Assembly (NCBI GenBank): GCA_947473125.1
Contig: CANJDH010000006.1
Coordinates: 19,959 to 83,958, forward strand
Direction of reading: 5' to 3'
Length of the DNA stretch: 64,000 bases
DNA from: Burkholderiales bacterium
Lineage (GTDB): Bacteria; Pseudomonadota; Gammaproteobacteria; Burkholderiales; JAEUOS01
Every line of letters starts with the position of its first letter. Position 1 is the stretch's first letter. Positions 42,544 through 51,766 of the stretch are shown here, piece by piece. The translations under genes were made by a program, and so were the position numbers. Below the pieces are notes generated by a model, which made no database searches, had not been told where the DNA came from, and saw nothing but the letters and a program-made list of their open reading frames with translations.

Positions 42544-43539
42544 ATGTTACCGACCAGCATGAAATACGTCGACCATGGCGCAGGAGGCGCGTCTTCCTGC
42601 ATGACGGTCAAGCAAGGACCGTTGCCGACCCTCAAATCCGGTGAGGTCCTGATCGAAGTGGCTTACGCCGGCGTGAACCGGCCGGACGTGGCGCAGCGCT
42701 CGGGCCGCTATCCACCGCCGCCAGGCGCGTCTCCGTACATGGGTCTGGAAGTGTCCGGCACGGTGGTGGCAAAGGAAGGCGACGTCACGCCATGGAATCT
42801 TGGTGACAGCGTCTGCGCGCTGACGCCGGGCGGCGGCTATGCCGAATACTGTGCGGCGCCTGCATCGAACTGTCTGCCGGTACCCAAGGGGCTCTCGATG
42901 GAACAGGCGGCGGCGCTGCCGGAGAACTACTTCACGGTCTGGACCAACGTGTTCGAACGTGGCGCGCTCAAGGCCGGCGAGTCGATTCTGGTTCATGGCG
43001 GTTCGTCCGGCATCGGCATCACCGCGATTGCGCTGGCCAAGGCTTTTGGTGCCACCGTCTACACCACCGTCGGCAATGCCGAGAAGGCCGCCGCCGTTAC
43101 CAGGCTCGGGGCCGATGCGGCGATTAATTATCGCGACCAGGACTGGGCCGGCGAAGTGTGGAACCTGACGGCCAAAAAGGGGGTCAACGTGATCCTCGAC
43201 ATGGTGGGCGGGCCGTATACCGAGAAAAACCTCAAATCCCTGGCGATGGATGGCAGGCTGGTGCAGATCGCCTTTCTGCAGGGGTCAAAAACCGAACTCG
43301 ACATGACGCCTATCATGGTCAAGCGCCTCACCTTCACCGGTTCGACCCTGCGCCCGCGTACGGTTGAACAGAAGGCGGCGATCGCGCAGGCGCTGCTCAA
43401 GAATGTCTGGCCGCTGATTGAAGCCAAAGAAGTCGGCACCATCATCCACGCGACGTTTGGTTTGGACGACGTGCAAAAGGCGCACGACATGATGGAGGAG
43501 TCTCTCCACATCGGCAAGATCATGCTCAAGGTAAGGTAG
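42544..43539 (+). CDS. NAD(P)H quinone oxidoreductase (zinc-independent MDR/PIG3-like)
   Basis: GVNRPDVAQRSGRYPPPPGASPYMGLEVSG; VHGGSSGIGITAIALAKAFGA. Confidence 0.9.
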   Translation: MLPTSMKYVDHGAGGASSCMTVKQGPLPTLKSGEVLIEVAYAGVNRPDVAQRSGRYPPPPGASPYMGLEVSGTVVAKEGDVTPWNLGDSVCALTPGGGYAEYCAAPASNCLPVPKGLSMEQAAALPENYFTVWTNVFERGALKAGESILVHGGSSGIGITAIALAKAFGATVYTTVGNAEKAAAVTRLGADAAINYRDQDWAGEVWNLTAKKGVNVILDMVGGPYTEKNLKSLAMDGRLVQIAFLQGSKTELDMTPIMVKRLTFTGSTLRPRTVEQKAAIAQALLKNVWPLIEAKEVGTIIHATFGLDDVQKAHDMMEESLHIGKIMLKVR

Positions 43540-43547
43540 GCGGAGAA

Positions 43548-43576
43548 TGTCTTCCACCAACGGTTTCTACCGAATC
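43548..43576 (-). repeat. Degenerate, truncated REP-like copy (minus strand)
   Basis: Reverse complement reads GTAGAAACCGTTGGTGGAAGACATTC. Confidence 0.4.
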
Positions 43577-43584
43577 CCCCTCTG

Positions 43585-44322
43585 ATGGCCGCGACTCATT
43601 TCATCCACGGCTTCCACGCCGTCACGAGCCGCCTGCGCCAGCGCGCCGAAGGCGTGCACGAGGTGTTCGTCGACCCGGATCGTCGCGACATGCGCGTCAA
43701 GGACTTGGTACAACTGGCCGAATCGCATGGCGTGCGCATTGTCCAGGCCAACGGCAAGCGCCTCGACGGCATGACCGGCGGTACCAAACACCAGGGCGTG
43801 GCGGCGCGGGTCGACGACCTGCGCCTGGGCCATTCGCTCGATGACATCCTTGATGCGCTCACCGAGCCGCCATTGCTGCTGGTGCTCGACGGCATCACCG
43901 ACCCGCACAACCTCGGCGCCTGCCTGCGCACTGCCGATGCTGCCGGCGTACATGCCGTGGTGGCACCTAAAGATCGTGCCGTCGGCCTCAATGCCACCGT
44001 TACCAAGGTAGCCTCCGGGGCGGCGGAGACGGTGCCCTACATCACCGTCACCAATCTTGCTCGCACACTCAAGGAATTGAAAGAGCGCGACATCTGGATC
44101 ATCGGCACCGACGAAGACGCCGGCACCTCGCTCTACGCACCGGGGCTGAACCGCGGGCTCGCGCTGGTACTGGGGGCAGAAGGTGAGGGCATGCGGCGCC
44201 TGACGCGCGAAACCTGCGACGAGCTGCGTTCGATACCGATGCTGGGCAGCATCGAAAGCCTCAACGTATCCGTGGCCACGGGCGTGTGCCTGTTCGAGGC
44301 GCGACGCCAGCGGGGAGGCTGA
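43585..44322 (+). CDS. rlmB: 23S rRNA (guanosine(2251)-2'-O)-methyltransferase RlmB
   Basis: SpoU family: [53 protein letters not shown]; downstream of rnr. Confidence 0.95.
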   Translation: MAATHFIHGFHAVTSRLRQRAEGVHEVFVDPDRRDMRVKDLVQLAESHGVRIVQANGKRLDGMTGGTKHQGVAARVDDLRLGHSLDDILDALTEPPLLLVLDGITDPHNLGACLRTADAAGVHAVVAPKDRAVGLNATVTKVASGAAETVPYITVTNLARTLKELKERDIWIIGTDEDAGTSLYAPGLNRGLALVLGAEGEGMRRLTRETCDELRSIPMLGSIESLNVSVATGVCLFEARRQRGG

Positions 44323-44327
44323 CCCGC

Positions 44328-44891
44328 TTATCTGGCCGACAAGGCCGCCTCCACCGCGGCCGTGAGCTCACGACCCAGCGGTTCGACGCCGCTCTTGTAG
44401 CTGGCTACCTTGCCGGACCGGTCGATCAGGTATTTGTGAAAGTTCCATTGCGGTGCCTGGCCGGTCGACTTGATCAGTTGCGCGTAAAACGGATTCTGCG
44501 CGATCGTCGTGCCGAGCTTTTCAGTCATCGGAAAGCTGACGCCAAAATTGGCTGAACAAAACTGCGCGATGTCCTTGTTCGAGCCCGGTTCCTGGGCGCC
44601 GAAATCGTTTGCCGGGATGCCGAGTACGATCAGCCCCTTGTCCTGGTATTTCTTGTAGAGCTTTTCCAGGCTCTCGTACTGTGGGGTGTAGCCGCACTGG
44701 CTGGCCGTATTGACGACCAGCACAACCTTGCCTGCATAGTCCTTTAGTGCGATCGGTTTCGACGGTACCAGCGGGTTGAAACTGTAGTCGAGGACCCCAG
44801 CCGCGCCGGTAGGGGCCACCGAGAACAGCCATACGGTCGTAACGGGCAGCAGGCGGGTCAGCCAGGTGCGGGCAATGGGTGGTATCGACAT
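44328..44891 (-). CDS. Glutathione peroxidase (Cys type)
   Basis: VVNTASQCGYTPQYESLEKLYKKYQDKGLIVLGIPANDFGAQEPG; WNFHKYLIDRSG. Confidence 0.94.
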   Translation of the reverse strand: MSIPPIARTWLTRLLPVTTVWLFSVAPTGAAGVLDYSFNPLVPSKPIALKDYAGKVVLVVNTASQCGYTPQYESLEKLYKKYQDKGLIVLGIPANDFGAQEPGSNKDIAQFCSANFGVSFPMTEKLGTTIAQNPFYAQLIKSTGQAPQWNFHKYLIDRSGKVASYKSGVEPLGRELTAAVEAALSAR

Positions 44892-45022
44892 GATCGGTGC
44901 CAGGTTGGGAAAGATGGTGCAATCATAATCGTCGGCTTGTCGGGTGTGTGACCGGAATCACGCTTTGGCGGCACGGCGTACCGGTAGAATCTGCCTTGCA
45001 ACCTTCCGGGAGTCGAAAGCGC

Positions 45023-45319
45023 ATGTCCTACGACTTTGATTTTGATCACTGGCTGAAATTATCGCAAGACGATCCGCACGGCTTTTTTGCGGAACGTACG
45101 CGGGCGATCGAAGCCTTTCTCGAGGAAGTGCCCGAAGACAAGCGTGACAGCCTGCGCCGCTTTCAGGGCGAAATCGACGCCTTGCGGGCAACCGCCGGCA
45201 CGCCGGTGAACGCCCTCGCCGGGTTGATGGGAATGCTGTCCGATCACCTGCAGGCGCTGCATGGCCACACCGCGCAACTGGCTGACGAGGCGCACCGCCT
45301 CAAGCGTCAGTCTCGGTAG
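45023..45319 (+). CDS. DUF3135 domain-containing protein
   Basis: MSYDFDFDHWLKLSQDDPHGFFAERTRAIEAFLEEVP. Confidence 0.75.
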   Translation: MSYDFDFDHWLKLSQDDPHGFFAERTRAIEAFLEEVPEDKRDSLRRFQGEIDALRATAGTPVNALAGLMGMLSDHLQALHGHTAQLADEAHRLKRQSR

Positions 45320-46650
45320 CGCGGCAGCGTCAGGCGGGCTACCAGCCCGCCGCCGTCGCGTGGCAGCAGGTCGAAGCTGCCCTCGCATTGGCGCATGATG
45401 CGGTCGACGATCGCCAGGCCAAGGCCGGACCCTCCCTGGGTGCTGTCCACCTGGCCATCGTTTGAACCGCGCGCCTCATCGAGCCGCGTAAACGGCTGCT
45501 TCAGGCGTTCCACCTGGTCGGTCGGGATACCCGGCCCCCGATCGCGTACTTCAATCAGGGCTTGCACGGGGTTATGCGCTACGACGATGGTGATCTGCGG
45601 GTTGTCGCTTCCGCCCGCATAGCGCAGTGCGTTGTCGACCAGGTTCATCACTGCCCTTTTCAAGGCTGCCGGGCGCGCGATGGCCTGGATGCGCGTCTCG
45701 GCTTCGCTGGTGACGTCGTGGCCCAGCGTCGTGTAATGGGCAGCCAACTCCCGGGCCAGCGCCGTCAGGTCGACCGCCTCGCCCGGGCGGCTCTCATCGC
45801 GTCCGGCGCGGGCAAATTCGAGAAACTGCCCGATGACTTCGTCCATTTGCTCGATGTCGGCCACCATGCCATCGCGGAATGTTGCGTCACTCGACATTTC
45901 GACACCGAGGCGCAGGCGCGCCAACGGGGTGCGCAAGTCATGCGAGATGCCGGCCAGCACCAGCGCGCGATTGGTCTCCTGCGATTTGAGGTCCTGAGTC
46001 ATCTGGTTGAAAGCTTGCGCGACCTCGGCCAGTTCGCGCGCCCCTTCGACCGGCAGCAGCGGCACAGCTTCCCCTCGGCCCACTGCACGAGCGGCGGCAG
46101 CCAGGCCACGTAGTGGCTGTGTCACGCGGCGCACCAGCCAATAGGCGCCGAGCAAGGCGAGCAGCATTGCCAGCGCTCCCCAACCGATCCAATCCCAGGG
46201 GGGCGGTGCCTCGAGGCGTTCACGGCGCATGCGTACCCAGTATTCATCTTCGTCGATCCGGAAGCTGACCCACAAGCCCTCCTCGCCGTTGCGCCGAAAC
46301 GCAAAGCGTGTCTGGGCGCCGGCTTTGGCGCGTACCAGCGACTCAACCAGGTCGGCAAATGGACGCACCGGCCCGGCCTCGAGTTTTTCGCCCGGCTCGG
46401 ACGGATAGATTTCGATGCGTTCGGTGGCGGAAATTTCACGCATCAGGTTGATGCGCGCTTCCGGGCGCGAACTCACCAGCGCGGCGCGCGTCAGGTTCAG
46501 GATGGCGATGATTTGCTGTGAGACCTGCTGGGCGCGGGGTTCACGTTCGTAAAAACGGAACAGTTGCACCCACGCCAGCACCGATACGATCAGCAGCACG
46601 GCAATGATGACAAAGGTGCGCCAAAGGAGGGAGCGGGGGAATAACTGCAT
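45307..46650 (-). CDS. envZ: EnvZ-like sensor histidine kinase
   Basis: HAMP plus LAGISHDLRTPLARLRLGVEM H-box, N, G1 and G2 boxes; downstream of ompR. Confidence 0.9.
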   Translation of the reverse strand: MQLFPRSLLWRTFVIIAVLLIVSVLAWVQLFRFYEREPRAQQVSQQIIAILNLTRAALVSSRPEARINLMREISATERIEIYPSEPGEKLEAGPVRPFADLVESLVRAKAGAQTRFAFRRNGEEGLWVSFRIDEDEYWVRMRRERLEAPPPWDWIGWGALAMLLALLGAYWLVRRVTQPLRGLAAAARAVGRGEAVPLLPVEGARELAEVAQAFNQMTQDLKSQETNRALVLAGISHDLRTPLARLRLGVEMSSDATFRDGMVADIEQMDEVIGQFLEFARAGRDESRPGEAVDLTALARELAAHYTTLGHDVTSEAETRIQAIARPAALKRAVMNLVDNALRYAGGSDNPQITIVVAHNPVQALIEVRDRGPGIPTDQVERLKQPFTRLDEARGSNDGQVDSTQGGSGLGLAIVDRIMRQCEGSFDLLPRDGGGLVARLTLPRYRD

Positions 46651-46661
46651 CAGGCGGGATC

Positions 46662-46686
46662 ATAAACGGGGTCAGACCCCGTTTAT
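46662..46686. repeat. 25-nt perfect palindrome between ompR and envZ
   Basis: ATAAACGGGGTC-A-GACCCCGTTTAT. Confidence 0.85.
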
Positions 46687-46706
46687 CAGGCTAGGCGGCC
46701 GATCGC

Positions 46707-47420
46707 TCAGTCCGGAACGAACACATAGCCGAAGCCCCACACGGTCTGGATGTAGCGCGGCGCGGACGGATCGGGCTCGATCAGCTTGCGCAGGCGCGAA
46801 ATCTGCACGTCGATGGCGCGGTCAAACACGTCGTACTCGCGACCGCGCGCCAGCTCCATGAGCTTGTCGCGCGATAGCGGCTTGCGCGCGTTCTTGACCA
46901 GCACCTTGAGCACCGAAAATTCCCCTGAGGTCAGCGCCATGGCGGCGCCATCCTTGGTCATGCTGCGCGTCGCCAGGTTGAGGGCGTAGGGGCCGAATTG
47001 GACCGTTTCGATTTCCGATGTCGGGGCCGCCGGCGGGCCAGACTCTGCGATGCGGCGCAGCACCGCGTTGATGCGCGCCACCAGCTCACGCGGGTTGAAC
47101 GGTTTGGGCAGGTAGTCATCGGCGCCCATCTCGAGGCCGACGATGCGGTCGACTTCCTCGCCCTTGGCGGTGAGCATCACGATCGGCGTGGTGTTGCCCG
47201 CGGCACGCAGGCGCCGGCAGATGGAGAGGCCATCTTCCTGCGGCATCATCAGGTCGAGCACGATCAGGTCGAACAGTTCGCGATTGATCAGCTTGTCCAT
47301 GAACTGGCCATTGGGCGCGGCCTGCACCGCGAATCCCTGCTCGCCCAGGTAGCGCAGCAGCAGGTCGCGCAGGCGCACGTCATCGTCAACGATCAGGATT
47401 TTGCGCTTTTGCTGGCTCAT
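46707..47420 (-). CDS. ompR: OmpR-like response regulator
   Basis: KILIVDDDVRLRDLLLRYL receiver; C-terminal winged helix ending DPSAPRYIQTVWGFGYVFVPD. Confidence 0.93.
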   Translation of the reverse strand: MSQQKRKILIVDDDVRLRDLLLRYLGEQGFAVQAAPNGQFMDKLINRELFDLIVLDLMMPQEDGLSICRRLRAAGNTTPIVMLTAKGEEVDRIVGLEMGADDYLPKPFNPRELVARINAVLRRIAESGPPAAPTSEIETVQFGPYALNLATRSMTKDGAAMALTSGEFSVLKVLVKNARKPLSRDKLMELARGREYDVFDRAIDVQISRLRKLIEPDPSAPRYIQTVWGFGYVFVPD

Positions 47421-47563
47421 GCCCGCTCCGGTTTGCTTATTTGTAACAAGTGTAGCGCCATGCCCTGACCAACGCCCGACAACTATGTTGCAGAAGGCCG
47501 CGATTTGAAACAAGGTGTAAATAGGGTAGTCTTGCCGGTTTTTGCGAACCACGGAGCGATGCG

Positions 47564-48526
47564 ATGAAAGTGCTGTTTACCGATCACCGGTTTCCGGACG
47601 TCGAGCTGGAACGAAAGATATTGGCGGACGCGGGGATTGAACTGAAGGTCACGCAATGCAAGAACGAAGACGAGGTGATTCGCGAATCGGAGGGTTGCCA
47701 GGCCCTGCTGATTACCTATGCGCCGGCCAACGACAAGGTTTTTACTGCGCGTCCGCAGATCGGACTGTGCAGCCGGATGGGCGTCGGCTACGACTCGATC
47801 AACACGGCAGACGCGCAAAAGCACGGCGTCTGGGTGGCCAATTCGCCCGATTACGGCTCTTCCGAAGTGGCGCTGCACGCGCTGGCGATGGTGATGTCGC
47901 TATGCCGGCACCTGCCGCAGCACGATGCCAACATCCGCAAAGGTGTATGGGCGACCCATGCGGCCGGACCCGTGCCGCGCATGTCGGGGATGACGCTCGG
48001 CGTGCTCGGTTACGGACGCATCGGCAGCCGCTTTGCGTTTTTCGCGCACTCGATGTTCAAGCGCGTGATCGTCTGCGATCCGTATCGCATCGACGGGGAT
48101 TTCGCGCCCTACGTGGAGCGCGTCTCGCTCGACGAGTTGTTTGCCCAGTCAGATGCGATTTCACTGCATACGCTCCTGAACGACGAGACCCGCGGCATTG
48201 TCAACGCGCGTCTGCTCGATTTGATGAAACCCGGTTCGCGCCTGGTCAATACCTCGCGCGGCGCCGTGGTCGCGATCGACGACCTGATTCCGCGTCTGGC
48301 GAAATTCGACGGTGTCGGCCTCGATGTGCTGCCGATCGAGCCGGTACAGCGAGATTCGGCCCTGCTTAACGCGCCCAATGTGATCCTGTCGCCGCACGCA
48401 GCGTATTTTTCGCTCGAAGCGGAGAAGGAATTGCGCCGCAAGGCGGCCCAGAACATCGTGACCTGGGTGCAGACCGGACGTCCCGACTATGTGGTGACGC
48501 CGGGCACCAAGAGGGCGACGGCGTAA
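47564..48526 (+). CDS. D-isomer-specific 2-hydroxyacid dehydrogenase / CtBP-like
   Basis: GMTLGVLGYGRIGSRFAFFA; PGSRLVNTSRGAVV; GLDVLPIEP; LSPHAAYFS. Confidence 0.9.
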   Translation: MKVLFTDHRFPDVELERKILADAGIELKVTQCKNEDEVIRESEGCQALLITYAPANDKVFTARPQIGLCSRMGVGYDSINTADAQKHGVWVANSPDYGSSEVALHALAMVMSLCRHLPQHDANIRKGVWATHAAGPVPRMSGMTLGVLGYGRIGSRFAFFAHSMFKRVIVCDPYRIDGDFAPYVERVSLDELFAQSDAISLHTLLNDETRGIVNARLLDLMKPGSRLVNTSRGAVVAIDDLIPRLAKFDGVGLDVLPIEPVQRDSALLNAPNVILSPHAAYFSLEAEKELRRKAAQNIVTWVQTGRPDYVVTPGTKRATA

Positions 48527-48548
48527 GCTTGCAGCGGTTGCCAGTGCC

Positions 48549-49334
48549 ATGATTGTCCTGAAACTAGCAGCAGTGCCCGTTGTAGTCTGGCTTGCCAGCT
48601 GGGCCGGCCGGCGCTGGGGTCATCGCATCTCGGGGCTGATCAGCGGCTTTCCGCTGATCTCGGCGCCGGTGGTGCTGTTCCTGGCGGTAGATGCGCCGCG
48701 AGCGTTCATCGCCGAGACCGCCTGGTTCACGATGATCGTGGCGCCCGCAGTTGGCGCTCATTGCCTCGTTTACGCCTGGCTCACCCGCCTGCCGTTGCCG
48801 CGCCGCATGCACTGGGTGGTCTGCATTCTCGCGGCCTGGTCTGCATGCTTTGCCACGCAGTGGCTGCTCAGCGAATATGTGGTGACCGCCTGGTGGGGCG
48901 CACTGCTGGCAATCGGCGAGATGCTGCTGGCGGCGGCGTGCATGCCCAAACCGCAGCGTACCGTGCAGATGCCGCGCATTCCCGCCACCGAGATCGCAGT
49001 GCGCATGGCTGCGGCGCTGTTGATGGCTGCGCTCATCATTCTCGGCGCACAATCGTTCGGGCCGCGCATCAGCGGCATGCTGCTCGGATTTCCGATTACC
49101 GCGTCGGTGTTGCCGCTGTTCACGTTGTACCTGTATGGTGCCGATGCGACGATCCGCCTGTTGTCGGGCTTTGTCACCGGACTGCTCGGCTTTGTCGCAT
49201 ACTTCTTTGCATTCGCGTTGCTGGTGGTGCCGCTCGGTCCTTTTGCGGCGTTCCTGGCTGGCGCATTGGCGAGCGTGGCACTGGTGAGCCTCGTCCTGGG
49301 ATGGCACTCGTTTCGGAAAGTGGCAGCGGCATGA
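48549..49334 (+). CDS. Polytopic membrane protein with internal duplication
   Basis: About 8 hydrophobic segments; GHRISGLISGFPLISAPVVLF and GPRISGMLLGFPITASVLPLF repeats. Confidence 0.75.
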   Translation: MIVLKLAAVPVVVWLASWAGRRWGHRISGLISGFPLISAPVVLFLAVDAPRAFIAETAWFTMIVAPAVGAHCLVYAWLTRLPLPRRMHWVVCILAAWSACFATQWLLSEYVVTAWWGALLAIGEMLLAAACMPKPQRTVQMPRIPATEIAVRMAAALLMAALIILGAQSFGPRISGMLLGFPITASVLPLFTLYLYGADATIRLLSGFVTGLLGFVAYFFAFALLVVPLGPFAAFLAGALASVALVSLVLGWHSFRKVAAA

Positions 49335-50335
49335 ACGGTTTGCTAGGCGAACTGGTGCACGCCGGGCTGGTCCGGCGTGAAGAGGGCGTCACTATCGAGC
49401 CGCTTGCCGGCGGAGTGTCTTCGGACATTTCGCTGGTGACGGCGGGTACGCGACGCTTTTGCGTCAAGCGCGCCTTGGCGAAACTCAAGGTGGTGGCCGA
49501 TTGGCGCGCGCCGGTAGAGCGCAATCGCAGCGAGGTGGAGTGGCTCAAGGTCGCCGCCGGCGTGGTGCCCGATGGCGTACCGCAGGTGCTGGCCGACCAC
49601 TCCGCCGACGGCTGGTTCGCAATGACCTACCTGGACCCGCTGAGCCATCCGGTCTGGAAGGCACAGTTGCGCGACGGTGTCATCGACCCGGACTTCGCCG
49701 CGATGGTGGGGCGCGACATCGGGCGTATCCATGCTGCCACTGCCGGCAATCGCGAACTGGCGCTGCGCTTTGCAACCGACCACATTTTTTATCCGATTCG
49801 CCTCGAAGCCTATCTGGTGGCGAGCGCGCAGAAGCACCCCGGTCACGCGCAACACTTGCAGGCCCTGGTGGCGACGACCCAAGCCAACAAGCGTGCGCTG
49901 GTCCATGGCGACATCAGCCCGAAGAACATCCTGTGCCGTCAAGGGGACGGGCAAGAAGGTCCGGTGTTCCTTGATGCCGAGTGCGCCTGGTACGGCGACC
50001 CCGCATTTGACTTCGCCTTCGTGCTCAACCATCTGTTGCTCAAATGTCTGTGGCGGCCCCAGCACGCTTCACGCTACCTCGAATGCTTTGACGCTCTGTA
50101 CGACGACTACATGAACCGGGTGACGTGGGAAACCACCTACGGCATCGACGGCCGCACGGCGCGCCTGCTGATCGGCCTGTTGCTGGCGCGCGTTGACGGC
50201 AAGTCTCCGGTTGAATACATCATCGATCCAGCCCAACAGCAACTGGTCAGGGATTTCACTCTGCCGCGTCTGACGAAGCCGCCGCATTTTCTCGCCGAGG
50301 TGCGCGACGACTGGGCCGCGCTGATGGGGGTTTAA
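49331..50335 (+). CDS. Phosphotransferase (aminoglycoside phosphotransferase/choline kinase-like family)
   Basis: LVHGDISPKNILC and VFLDAECAWYGDPAFDFAFVLNH catalytic motifs. Confidence 0.87.
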   Translation: MNGLLGELVHAGLVRREEGVTIEPLAGGVSSDISLVTAGTRRFCVKRALAKLKVVADWRAPVERNRSEVEWLKVAAGVVPDGVPQVLADHSADGWFAMTYLDPLSHPVWKAQLRDGVIDPDFAAMVGRDIGRIHAATAGNRELALRFATDHIFYPIRLEAYLVASAQKHPGHAQHLQALVATTQANKRALVHGDISPKNILCRQGDGQEGPVFLDAECAWYGDPAFDFAFVLNHLLLKCLWRPQHASRYLECFDALYDDYMNRVTWETTYGIDGRTARLLIGLLLARVDGKSPVEYIIDPAQQQLVRDFTLPRLTKPPHFLAEVRDDWAALMGV

Positions 50336-50348
50336 TGAGGAGCATGGG

Positions 50349-51638
50349 ATGACCGATGCAGCAATCACCCGCGTGCATGCGCGCCGGGTCTGGGATTCAC
50401 GCGGACGCCCGACGGTCGAGGCAGAGGTGACCCTGGCCGACGGCAGCGTCGGTCGCGGTATCGCGCCGGCGGGGGCTTCGCGCGGTTCGCGCGAAGCGAT
50501 CGACCTGCGCGACGGCGGCGCTCGCCTCGGGGGGCTCGACGTGCGACAGGCGGTGGCCAACGTCAACGGGGAGATCGCGCGCGCGCTGGCGGGGCGCAAT
50601 GCGCATGACCAGGCTGCGATCGATGCCTGCCTGATCGCCCTCGACGGCACGCCGAACAAGGCGCGCCTGGGCGGGAATGCCACCATCGCGGCGAGCCTTG
50701 CGGTGCTTCATTCTTCAGCGGCATCGGCCGAAGAGCCGCTCTGGAAGCGGGTTTCGGAAGGTGGGGCGGTTTCGATGCCGCTGCCCGAGATCCAGATTTT
50801 CGGCGGCGGTGCGCACGCCGGGCGCCGCGTCGATATCCAGGATTTCATGGTGATGGCGCTTGGGGCGACGAGCTTCGCCGAGGCGCTCGAAATGACGGCC
50901 GAGGTGTACCTGGCCGCAGGCAGCCTGATGAAGGCTGCCGGCAAGCTTGCCGGCGTTGCCGACGAAGGCGGATGGTGGCCGGTGTTCGACGCCAACGAAG
51001 AAGCACTGACAATGCTCACGCGCGCCATCGAGCACGCCGGATTCGGGCATGACGCGATGGCGATTTCACTGGATATTGCCGCATCCGAATTCGGTACCGT
51101 GGCGCATGGAGCGGGGCGCTATGTGCTGGGCCTCGACAAGCGCCAGCTCGATACGTCTGGGATGATCGACATGCTCGGCAGCTGGCTCGACGCTTATCCG
51201 ATCGTCTCGATTGAAGACCCGCTGGCGGAAGACGATGAAGCCGGGCTGGTGGAATTCACGCGTCGCTACGGTGCCCGCTGCCAGATCATCGGTGACGACT
51301 ATCTGGTGACCAATGCGGCACGCATCGAACATGCAGCAAGAATCGGCGCGGTGAACAGCGCCCTGATCAAGCTCAACCAGGCCGGAACCGTGACCGAGAC
51401 CAAAGCGGCGCTCGATGCCGCAAAACGCTCCGGCTTGAGTGCTCTGGTGTCAGCGCGCTCGGGTGAAACCGAAGACGTCTCAATCACCCATCTGGCAATC
51501 GGCTGGAACGCCGGCCAGCTCAAGGTCGGCTCTTTTGCCCGCTCCGAGCGCATGGCAAAATGGAATGAGGCGCTGCGCATTGAAGAAACCGGTCTGGCGC
51601 CATTTGTAGGCAAGAGCGCGCTGCCCCGGAAAAACTGA
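50349..51638 (+). CDS. Enolase paralog (phosphopyruvate hydratase family, divergent active site)
   Basis: ARRVWDSRGRPTVEAEV; VADEGGWWP; SLDIAASEF; LIKLNQAGTVTET; VSARSGETED; GQLKVGSFARSERMAKWNEALRIEE. Confidence 0.92.
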   Translation: MTDAAITRVHARRVWDSRGRPTVEAEVTLADGSVGRGIAPAGASRGSREAIDLRDGGARLGGLDVRQAVANVNGEIARALAGRNAHDQAAIDACLIALDGTPNKARLGGNATIAASLAVLHSSAASAEEPLWKRVSEGGAVSMPLPEIQIFGGGAHAGRRVDIQDFMVMALGATSFAEALEMTAEVYLAAGSLMKAAGKLAGVADEGGWWPVFDANEEALTMLTRAIEHAGFGHDAMAISLDIAASEFGTVAHGAGRYVLGLDKRQLDTSGMIDMLGSWLDAYPIVSIEDPLAEDDEAGLVEFTRRYGARCQIIGDDYLVTNAARIEHAARIGAVNSALIKLNQAGTVTETKAALDAAKRSGLSALVSARSGETEDVSITHLAIGWNAGQLKVGSFARSERMAKWNEALRIEETGLAPFVGKSALPRKN

Positions 51639-51681
51639 AATGCTGCGCTGCAGCTTGTTCACCTTCTGCATTGCAGCGAAA

Positions 51682-51697
51682 ATGGTAGCGGTATCAT
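51682..51697. promoter_or_regulatory. Candidate LacI/GntR-type operator upstream of the ABC transporter genes
   Basis: ATGGTAGCGGTATCAT matches ATGTTAGCGCTAACAT (57270-57285) at 13 of 16 positions; TATAAC follows at 51701. Confidence 0.5.
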
Positions 51698-51766
51698 CTG
51701 TATAACAACAAATGGCGACAGCCTGAATGCAACTCGGGTTCGTAGCGTCATTTTTCAGGAGCATGA

